NCBI RefSeq assembly: GCF_005503355.1
Contig: NZ_SCMK01000007.1
Coordinates: forward strand, 124,001-188,000
Source of the DNA: Sphingomonas sp. 1F27F7B
GTDB lineage: Bacteria; Pseudomonadota; Alphaproteobacteria; Sphingomonadales; Sphingomonadaceae
DNA length: 64,000 nt
Direction: 5' to 3'
The notes below the pieces were generated by a model that was not told where the DNA came from, ran no database searches, and saw only the letters and a list, made by a program, of their open reading frames with translations. Made by a program: the position numbers and the translations under genes. Shown one piece after another: positions 57,762 to 64,000 of the stretch. The stretch's first letter is position 1, and every line of letters begins with the position of its first letter.

Positions 57762-59081
57762 TTATCCGCTACACTTCAGGCCTTCCGGTGGCGACGGCTT
57801 GGCACGGCCTTCCCCGACGGACGCCGAGAGCAGTCGGAGCGAGGCCGCAGTGATGAGCGCCGCAGCAAGGCTCGGGATCAGCAGGACCGGCACGAACGCC
57901 TGTTCAGGTGACGGCGCCGAGCGAGGATCAAAGCCCCATGCGCGATATCCGGCGAACAACAGCCCCGAAGCGATCGCGCCGCAGAGATTGAAGGGAAGGT
58001 GAAACCCCGCATAATGTGCCGCAGCGCGCCTGCCCGACGGTGCAGCCTCCACATCCAGACGCGCTCCCAGCAACATCCGCAACGCCATGAAATCGATCGC
58101 GGAAACCAGCCCGAACGGCACCGTCCATAGCAGGAGCGCGATCGGCGCGCGGGGCGGCAGCAGAGGGAGCAGAAGCGCCAGGACAAGATTGGCCCAGAGC
58201 GCCAGCCTCAACAGCGTGGTCGCGGGCAGATCGGCGGCGATCCGGATTGCGCCCAGGATGCCGATCGCAGCGCAAATCGTCTGGACGAGAATCCCGGTCG
58301 GCGCCCAGCCGGGTAACCCGAGCCCATCGTCGACCAGGTAGAAATAGCCCGTTGTCGTGATCGCGGCATGCATTCCGTTGAGGGCGAACAGGGCTGCAAG
58401 GCGACGGTTGCCGCGATTGGCGAACAATAGCCGAAGCGGATCGAGCAGCACGGCGAAGCGCCACCGGCCCGGCGCTGGCCTTTGGTCGGGCACAAGGAGG
58501 ATGAGCGCGGCGTGCAGCAGCAATGCGCCAAAGGCGACCGGGATCATGATCGCGGCAAAGGGCGACGACTGGGCGCCACCCGGAAGCGCCCCGATCACGG
58601 AGAACCCGATACCGCCCAGAATGCCGAACAATGTCCGCGTGCCGAATATCCGGCCACGGATTCGACTCTCCCGGGCAGCCTCGAGCGCCCAGGCGCCGTG
58701 CGTGACGTTGCAGAATGCCCAGCCGATCACCAGGACCATCAGCGCGAGCACGATCGCGGCGATCGAAGCGGCGGAACCGCGCGCGAGCAACATGGCGGTA
58801 CCGATCAGTATCAGGGCCGTGCCGAGCATCATCCACAAGCGCCGCCGGCCGAATCGGGACACCCCCTGATCGCCCATGGAGCCTGCGAGCAGCTCGGCCG
58901 GGATGGAGGCGAAATTGGCGAGCACGACCAGCCATCCGACCGTTCCGATCTGGAGCGCGAGCTCCCCGGACAGGTAGGGCGCGAGATAGACCCGACGGGA
59001 CAGATCATAGCCCGCGAACGCAAGTGACGGCAGCGACAGGACGATTAGGCGCGTGGCCGATAATGTTTCCCGATCCGTCAT
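57762..59081 (-). CDS. MFS transporter (GPH/sugar-cation-symporter-like)
   Basis: About 439 residues with 12 hydrophobic helices. ATG 59081 was chosen (MTDRETLSATRLIVLSLPSLAFAGYDLSRRVYLAPYL) in place of an upstream in-frame start at 59111. The pattern VGWLVVLANFASIPAELLAGSMGDQGVSRFGRRRLWMMLG (MFS loop 2-3 with D..GR/RR) resembles GPH-type glycoside/pentoside/hexuronide symporters, and MDFMALR-like helices recur later. The substrate is unknown. It sits between the TetR-type regulator (63 bp upstream, same strand) and the Pho-box-controlled receptor, and may be cotranscribed with the regulator. Confidence 0.72.
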   Translation of the reverse strand: MTDRETLSATRLIVLSLPSLAFAGYDLSRRVYLAPYLSGELALQIGTVGWLVVLANFASIPAELLAGSMGDQGVSRFGRRRLWMMLGTALILIGTAMLLARGSAASIAAIVLALMVLVIGWAFCNVTHGAWALEAARESRIRGRIFGTRTLFGILGGIGFSVIGALPGGAQSSPFAAIMIPVAFGALLLHAALILLVPDQRPAPGRWRFAVLLDPLRLLFANRGNRRLAALFALNGMHAAITTTGYFYLVDDGLGLPGWAPTGILVQTICAAIGILGAIRIAADLPATTLLRLALWANLVLALLLPLLPPRAPIALLLWTVPFGLVSAIDFMALRMLLGARLDVEAAPSGRRAAAHYAGFHLPFNLCGAIASGLLFAGYRAWGFDPRSAPSPEQAFVPVLLIPSLAAALITAASLRLLSASVGEGRAKPSPPEGLKCSG

Positions 59082-59144
59082 CCCGCGCGCCCTTCCGCCG
59101 GCGCCTAGCACCGGGTCATGCCGTTTCGATGACGCTGGCCGCGC

Positions 59145-60353
59145 TCAGGCGACGCGCCGGCCTCTCCAGGCTTCGAACGCGGCCAGGGCACGCGCGTAAT
59201 AGTCACGCTCGGGCAATTTGCGCGCCATCCCGATCATGCCCATGCCGAACGCGGCGATGGACAGAAGCTGCGCCGCCGCGCGATCGAAGCCCGCCCCGAT
59301 GCCGATACCCAGTCGCTCCATATCGCTCGCGCGCCAATTCTCCCCGCGCCTGCGCCGCATGTCGATCGCATAGGGCACCAGGCTGGGTTCGCGTGCACTG
59401 GCAAGCGCGATCATCGATGTTGCCTTGATCAGGTCCTGCACGCTGGGGTCGTCCGGCGGCGCGTTGCCGCGATCAGGCCCGAGATCGCTTCGCCGGCTAT
59501 GGAAGCGCGCGATAACGGCATGGAGCCCGGCAACGACGAGCGTCGGGCGCCCTCCGAAATGATAGACGACGGTGGAAGCAGGAACGCCCGCGGCAAGCGC
59601 CACCGAACGGTGCGTCACGTTCTCGATGCCCTGGGAGACGATCACGCTCGCGGCGCTGTCAGCGATGAGCTGGCGCTTCGCATCATCGACCTGGACGACG
59701 GGCGGCGCGCCGAAGGACGCGATCAGCAATGCGATGGCATCGGGCTCGACGGCATTCGCACCTGGGAACATGCCACCCACAAAGCGCTGGAGGCACAGGG
59801 AACGCAACAGCGCGTATCTCGGATCCTGGTCGGCGCTGAGCGAGAACCCCGCCTCGTCGAGCACATAGCCCAGCGCGACATCTGGCAAGGAGGTTTCCGC
59901 GAACAGCAGCTCGGACCAGAAGCCGCCGGCTTCGTCGAGCCAATCCTCGAGTGCGGGAAATCGGTCAGGCCGAAGCGCGCGATCATGGATCAGCTCGATG
60001 AAGAATATGGCCTGGCGCCGCTCCCGCGTCACCCACTCGCGCAGGGCCAGTTCCACGATCGCCGCCCGCGCCGCAGCCTCCATCACGCCCGCCGCGTGCG
60101 CAAGATCGCGCCATTTTCCAAAAAAGGCCCGGTCGCGCGCGTGCGCCGCCCGCGTCACGCCCTCCAGCAACTGCCCCTTGCTGCCCATCCGGGACGAGAT
60201 GACCGGCACGCTGACCCCGAGCCCGGTTGCGAGAGGGCGCAGCGTCAGCTCGGCAAGCCCTCCGGCTGCCACGAGGTCCAGCGCCTGGTCGACAATCGCA
60301 TCGACGGAAACACCAAGGGGGCTGACGGATCGATTCACGGGCACGCGACGCAC
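59145..60353 (-). CDS. Transcriptional regulator with two tandem TetR-type HTH domains
   Basis: 402 residues, about twice a normal TetR protein. The first HTH is at about 16-70: DAIVDQALDLVAAGGLAELTLRPLATGLGVSVPVISSRMGSKGQLLEGV. The second is at about 225-275: RQLIADSAASVIVSQGIENVTHRSVALAAGVPASTVVYHFGGRPTLVVAGLHAVI. Each is followed by helices like a TetR ligand domain. The frame is open throughout with no stop, so this looks like a true fusion rather than a frameshift. GTG at 60353 is the likely start but has no clear ribosome site; in-frame GTGs at 60344 and 60338 are alternatives. It is probably the regulator of the MFS gene 63 bp downstream; ligand unknown. Confidence 0.78.
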   Translation of the reverse strand: MRRVPVNRSVSPLGVSVDAIVDQALDLVAAGGLAELTLRPLATGLGVSVPVISSRMGSKGQLLEGVTRAAHARDRAFFGKWRDLAHAAGVMEAAARAAIVELALREWVTRERRQAIFFIELIHDRALRPDRFPALEDWLDEAGGFWSELLFAETSLPDVALGYVLDEAGFSLSADQDPRYALLRSLCLQRFVGGMFPGANAVEPDAIALLIASFGAPPVVQVDDAKRQLIADSAASVIVSQGIENVTHRSVALAAGVPASTVVYHFGGRPTLVVAGLHAVIARFHSRRSDLGPDRGNAPPDDPSVQDLIKATSMIALASAREPSLVPYAIDMRRRRGENWRASDMERLGIGIGAGFDRAAAQLLSIAAFGMGMIGMARKLPERDYYARALAAFEAWRGRRVA

Positions 60354-60639
60354 CTATCGCATCTCTTCGCGCTGGTCATTGCTCGTGCAGTACCTGCCGA
60401 AGATTATGTTCCCAGCCGGGAGACCATTGCGCTGCCCCCGCTGCAGTACGCAACCAGCTCAGATACGCCGTCGGATCTCATGAGCACCACTCTCTTACAG
60501 CGCCCCGGGGAAACATCCGCAAACGGTCAATTTCGCGCCGCAGCATACATACCCCCGCGCATTGCCCGCAACACATCGTCGCCCCTTAATAGTTGCCATT
60601 AAAAGATAAATCTCAACATTCCCGGAGTCACGCGGCTGA
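60354..60639. other. Intergenic region upstream of the double-TetR gene
   Basis: 286 bp. The left part is GC-rich; the right part (about 60580-60620) is AT-rich (CCATTAAAAGATAAATCTC). It holds a 10-bp palindrome (GCTGATCAGC) near the stop of the PaaK-like gene. I see no gene or clear operator. Confidence 0.35.
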
Positions 60640-61809
60640 TCAGCGCCGGAGATCCGCGATCGGAGGGGCCTTGGTGGTCACGGGATCGTGATGCAGCGTC
60701 GCCATCGCGACACGCCGGACCTCAAGGGCAACTCGCGGCGCCGCGTCGCGCATCAGTTGCGCGAGCCCCGCTGCGGCAGCATCGATTGAGCAATTCCCCG
60801 CCGGATCGATCAGCAGCAGCTCGAGACGATCGCCGCCCTGCCCCTCCCGCCGCAACTGAATCTGGAATGCCTCGGCGCCCGCGGCGAGCGGGGCAAACAG
60901 AGCAAGGTCAAAATGCTGCTCGGCAAGCAGGAACGAGCGCGCGTTGCGGCCGCGCAACTCGAGCAGGCAAGCGCCATCGCGCTCGACCAGACGGCCGACG
61001 TCGCCAACGAGGTAGCGGAAAACCGGGAAGCGCTTTCGATAGCCGTTGGTGATCGCGAGTTCGCCAAAGCCCTCGGCATCGGGAGACATCACCTCGACGA
61101 CGACCTGCGGCAAGATGCGGAACAGCCCGGGCTTGCGGCTCACGTCGGACCACGCCCAGATGCCTGTTTCGGCGCCGCCGTACAGCGACCAGAAGTCACG
61201 CGTGCCAAAGCTTTGGGCGAAGCGCTCGACGGCGCTCGCGGGAAGCGGCTCGCCGGCGTAGAGCAACTGCGGGATGCTCAGGCTCGCTCCGGCCGTGCGG
61301 AGAAATTCGGCGAACAGCTGGAGCTTCGAGGGCGTGCCGAGCAGATGCGACGGCGCGAAACGCCGCGCGGCCGTCAGAATGTCCTCGTAGCGGGCGTGCG
61401 CGCTCATCGGCAGCGAGGTGGCGCCACAGCGCTCGAGCAGGTCATCGAGGATCGCCGCGGTACGATACAGGTCGGCATAGCCGAACAGATTGAGCGCCAC
61501 CGTCCCCGCATCGAACATCCCTGCGGCGCGCAACATGCCGGCCAGGGCATGACGCTGGGCATGATTCTCCTCGATGTCGACCGGAAACACCAAAGGCGTA
61601 CTCGTGCTCCCGCCCGATCGAACCAGGTACACGCCGCGCGGCTCGGAGCCGGGCGCGAAACGGTCGAGATGCGGCTTCAGCACCGCCTTGTCGACTGCCG
61701 GCGCCATGTGATGGTCGGCGACCCCGGCAAAATGGTCGCGGTAGAAGATGTGCGCGCGCGCTCGGGCGAAACAATCGCGCAGCAACGCTTCATCGCCGGT
61801 AATGGTCAT
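60640..61809 (-). CDS. PaaK/CapK-like adenylate-forming (acyl-CoA ligase family) enzyme
   Basis: About 389 residues. The start at 61809 overlaps the glycosyltransferase stop (ATGA); the open frame to 61992 belongs to shadow sequence. Adenylation motifs: YLVRSGGSTSTPLVFPVD (P-loop-like SGGSTSTP), NLFGYADLYRTAAILDDLL, HLLGTPSKLQLFAEFL, SLYGGAETGIWAWSDV (motif with GAET) and FRYLVGDVGRLVERDG (D in GD). This is the phenylacetate-CoA ligase/CapK branch of adenylate-forming enzymes, but shorter than PaaK at the C-terminus. It would activate a carboxylic acid to an acyl-AMP or -CoA. The acid is unknown; neighbours point to sugar modification or a small natural product. Confidence 0.72.
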   Translation of the reverse strand: MTITGDEALLRDCFARARAHIFYRDHFAGVADHHMAPAVDKAVLKPHLDRFAPGSEPRGVYLVRSGGSTSTPLVFPVDIEENHAQRHALAGMLRAAGMFDAGTVALNLFGYADLYRTAAILDDLLERCGATSLPMSAHARYEDILTAARRFAPSHLLGTPSKLQLFAEFLRTAGASLSIPQLLYAGEPLPASAVERFAQSFGTRDFWSLYGGAETGIWAWSDVSRKPGLFRILPQVVVEVMSPDAEGFGELAITNGYRKRFPVFRYLVGDVGRLVERDGACLLELRGRNARSFLLAEQHFDLALFAPLAAGAEAFQIQLRREGQGGDRLELLLIDPAGNCSIDAAAAGLAQLMRDAAPRVALEVRRVAMATLHHDPVTTKAPPIADLRR

Positions 61810-62699
61810 GAAGCGGCCGCTCCGAGCAGGTCGCGATGATAGGCCAGGAACAGGGGCCGTTGTTCCTCGGGCAGCGTCGCAAGCGCGTGGTCGCGCCAGC
61901 GCGCGGCGAGCATCGCCGCCATCCTGCGGTCGCCGGGATCGTCGCTGCAGCGATAGCGCAACACCGTCGGCGGAACCTCGAGCGCGCGCCAATCATCGCA
62001 GCGGCGGTGCGACAGGCTGCCGGGCGAAACGCGGAAGCGGATCAGCGGCGCCGCGATCAGGCCCACGCGCCCGCCCGCAGCGGCAACGTCCTTGAGCACG
62101 CGATACCAGAGATCGACGCCCTCGTTGAGCTGCGCGTCTCCATAACGGTGTGCGCCGAGCGAGCGGCGCCGAACGACGACGTTGCTGGCACGCCCCATCA
62201 CGAACTCGGGATGTGCGGCGGCACGCAGCGGCTCGGCAAGCAGGAACAGCCCTTCCTCGATCGGCTGGAGCTCGTCGGCGAGCAGTTCGAGCTCCGGAAA
62301 GACCTCGCCCGCGGGCTCACTCGCATAGCCGATCACCGCCATCGCCAGGCCATGAAGGTCCATGGCCTCGCGCATATGCCGCAGCGCACCGGGGCGCAGC
62401 ATGTCATCGGCGTCGAGGCAGAGGAGCAGTTCGCAGTCGGCACGCTCGATGCCGCTGTTGCGGGCCGCGCCCGGGCCGCCATTCTCCGACCGCCGCACCA
62501 GGTCGACCCGTGTACCGTCAAGCGCCGCGGCATGGAGGGCAAGCGCCCGCTCGGCCGCCGCCGCGCTGCCATCGGTGCTCGCATCGTCGACAAGGATCAA
62601 CGCATCGGGCGGAGCGTCCTGGCCGGCAATTGACGCGATTGCCTCGCCGATGAACTCCCGCTTGTCGAACAGCGGAATCACGACCGCAAGGCTGATCAT
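61806..62699 (-). CDS. Glycosyltransferase family 2
   Basis: 297 residues, ATGA overlaps at both ends. GT-A fold: SLAVVIPLFDKREFIGEAIASIAGQDAPPDALILVDDASTDGS (nucleotide-binding start), RRSENGGPGAARNSGIERA (acceptor/donor loop) and CELLLCLDADDMLRPGALRHM (DAD metal motif). The rest is a longer acceptor domain with LYYRV-type helices (VDLWYRVLKDVAAAGGRVGLI). No membrane segment is seen, so it is cytoplasmic or peripheral. It likely transfers a sugar to an acceptor made or activated by the neighbouring genes. Confidence 0.88.
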   Translation of the reverse strand: MISLAVVIPLFDKREFIGEAIASIAGQDAPPDALILVDDASTDGSAAAAERALALHAAALDGTRVDLVRRSENGGPGAARNSGIERADCELLLCLDADDMLRPGALRHMREAMDLHGLAMAVIGYASEPAGEVFPELELLADELQPIEEGLFLLAEPLRAAAHPEFVMGRASNVVVRRRSLGAHRYGDAQLNEGVDLWYRVLKDVAAAGGRVGLIAAPLIRFRVSPGSLSHRRCDDWRALEVPPTVLRYRCSDDPGDRRMAAMLAARWRDHALATLPEEQRPLFLAYHRDLLGAAAS

Positions 62700-63934
62700 T
62701 GTGCGATCAGCGGGAGGTAGATCAGGCCGCGGTCGCCATGGAGGTTGATCACCGACGCGCTGGAACCGCGGAATATGCCCGGGCCATAGCTGGTCGCGTC
62801 ACGGCACAGCTGCAACCCGATCAGATGCGTCGCGCGGGCGTCGCCGGGCGCGCCGAAATCGCGTTGCGGAAGATAGTGTTGGTACATGTCCCTCGGCCAG
62901 TCGCGCTCGACGCGCGCGCGCCACGCCGCCTCGCCGCACTCGCGACGCACCAGCGCGTCGATTCCGCGACCGCCGCTGCTCCGCTTCGCGATCATGTCCT
63001 CGCCGCGCGCGAACAGCGCTTCGCAGCCGCCCGCCTCGGTGATCGTCCAGGAGGGAATCAGAAAGGCACGCAGCTCTTCCGCCTCGTCCGCCCCCAGAAG
63101 ATCCCGGCGGATCGCATCGTCCCACAGCACGGCGAGCACGCGCTTGTCATGGACCAGGATCAGCGTGCGGACGTCGTTGAAATAGCGCCCCGTGTCGATC
63201 AGGTGGCGCAACACCTCGCCGGAGATCAACGGCAGTTCGCTTCGGTCCATCTCGAGAATGGCGTGGTCGATCGTCCGCCCCGCGGCGCACAGCCTGCCGC
63301 CTTCCAGCCCGATCGCCGCCGGCGAAACCGACGCGAAGCCAATGCCGCGCTCGCGAAGCGCCTCGGCGAGAAGGAATATCTCGGTTCCGGCCTCGCCTGC
63401 ATGCAACATCGCCACGGTCTCGCCCGGGCGATACTGGCTGCACAGCGCGTCGAGGAAACCATGCCCGGTCACCGCGCCCAGTCCGGTCGCGGCGGCGTGC
63501 GGCGCGAGCGCCTGGGCCGCACGTTCGCTCACCATCCAGCCGTTGAGCGGATATCGCGCACCGATCTCGCAGACGCGCGGCCCGCCATTGGCATCGTGGA
63601 CGAGGTCCGGGCGGTACCAGCCGACACGATAGGGCGCTCCGCGCGCCAGCCGCAGGATCGCTTCCATCGGCTCGGGCAACGCATAGACGGCGCGGATGCG
63701 CGGATCGTCGGAATAATGCTCGACGATCGCGCGCAGCGCCTTGTCGAGCAACTGGTTCAGCCGATCGAGCCGGGCCAGATAGGCGGGCGTGATCAGCACG
63801 GGCGTAGCCGCAAGCTGTTCGCTGTCGATGACCGGCGGATCGCCGAGCCGCATCGCCAGCGCCGAGCGCAGGTCCTCGGCGAAGCTGCGCTCGGCGATCC
63901 GCAGCAATAGCGCCTCGACGCCAGTGCCGCTCAA
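62696..63934 (-). CDS. ATP-grasp-like (glutathionylspermidine-synthase-like) protein
   Basis: About 412 residues. No ATG is available at the front; the TTG at 63934 overlaps the upstream stop (TTGA), matching the coupling style of the next genes, so it is preferred over the TTG at 63970. Features: YRVGWYRPDLVHDANGGPRVCEIGARYPLNGWMVSERAAQAL, a Rossmann-like VAMLHAGEAGTEIFLLAEALRERGIGFASV, RYFNDVRTLILVHDKRVLAVLWDDAI and MIAKRSSGGRGIDALVRRE, resembling the K...GG.G nucleotide loop of ATP-grasp enzymes. It may ligate an amine to a carboxylate. Substrate unknown. Confidence 0.5.
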   Translation of the reverse strand: MSGTGVEALLLRIAERSFAEDLRSALAMRLGDPPVIDSEQLAATPVLITPAYLARLDRLNQLLDKALRAIVEHYSDDPRIRAVYALPEPMEAILRLARGAPYRVGWYRPDLVHDANGGPRVCEIGARYPLNGWMVSERAAQALAPHAAATGLGAVTGHGFLDALCSQYRPGETVAMLHAGEAGTEIFLLAEALRERGIGFASVSPAAIGLEGGRLCAAGRTIDHAILEMDRSELPLISGEVLRHLIDTGRYFNDVRTLILVHDKRVLAVLWDDAIRRDLLGADEAEELRAFLIPSWTITEAGGCEALFARGEDMIAKRSSGGRGIDALVRRECGEAAWRARVERDWPRDMYQHYLPQRDFGAPGDARATHLIGLQLCRDATSYGPGIFRGSSASVINLHGDRGLIYLPLIAQ

Positions 63935-64000
63935 TGGAGCGCCTCGACCTCGATCGCGTCGCTCAGGCAAAGATGCTCGAGCACCGCAGCCTTTTTTGCG
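63931..64000 (-). CDS. C-terminal end of an unidentified gene, cut by the right edge
   Basis: The last 22 codons before a stop at 63931-63933 read AKKAAVLEHLCLSDAIEVEAL then H and stop. The TTGA overlap with the next gene shows it is coupled to the ATP-grasp-like gene. Too short to identify. Confidence 0.5.
   Translation of the reverse strand, partial: AKKAAVLEHLCLSDAIEVEALH

Overview
The window is GC-rich Gram-negative DNA that reads as a sphingomonad-type alphaproteobacterium (Sphingomonadaceae). I infer this from four large TonB-dependent receptors, a FecI/FecR/receptor unit, codon usage saturated in G/C third positions, and the style of the regulators. No tRNA, rRNA, CRISPR array, integrase or transposase was seen.

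Layout. (1) 1-2.9 kb is a low-oxygen block: the end of hemN, an FNR-type regulator with a four-cysteine set, and a convergent hemerythrin-like gene with a perfect FNR/FixK palindrome in its upstream region. (2) 3.0-12.5 kb is a phosphate/phospholipid-scavenging block: TonB receptor, histidine acid phosphatase, DeoR regulator, Tat-exported phospholipase C, a secreted PI-PLC-like enzyme and a POT-family peptide transporter. Pho-box-like repeats lie between the divergent receptor and phosphatase. (3) 12.6-22.6 kb is a tri/dicarboxylate block: isopropylmalate/isocitrate-type dehydrogenase, TonB receptor, AbrB-family and CitMHS transporters, a TctDE-like two-component system, and a divergent solute-binding lipoprotein with no permease. 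An 11-bp motif is shared by two of its intergenic regions. (4) 22.7-28.9 kb holds a small HTH-like gene, a purple-acid-phosphatase-like metallophosphoesterase, an STN-containing TonB receptor, FecR and FecI.

(5) 29.05-53.48 kb is the most unusual part: 17 tightly coupled minus-strand genes that look like a contractile injection system. From the promoter end they encode sheath, tube, a Pro/Ala-rich protein, a hub accessory, a gpD-like hub, a gpV-like spike, PAAR, gp25, a J-like baseplate protein, an I-like tail protein, a row of fibre/helical proteins, and a terminal 2049-residue protein. That last protein carries a short Rhs core and, about 840 residues later, an HELTH zinc-metallopeptidase motif. 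There is no capsid, terminase, integrase, lysis gene or recognisable AAA+ ATPase, which points to an extracellular contractile injection system (eCIS)-like particle rather than a prophage. An AT-rich region precedes it.

(6) 54-60.4 kb is a second PI-PLC/TonB receptor module with its own strong Pho box, an MFS transporter and a regulator with two TetR-type HTH domains in one chain. (7) 60.6-64 kb is a translationally coupled set (ATP-grasp-like, family 2 glycosyltransferase, PaaK-like adenylate-forming enzyme) of unknown product that continues off the right edge.

Together the window suggests a soil, plant or freshwater bacterium that scavenges phosphate from phospholipids and phosphate esters, takes up carboxylates under TctDE-type control, and carries a contractile injection machine with a large candidate effector or fibre.
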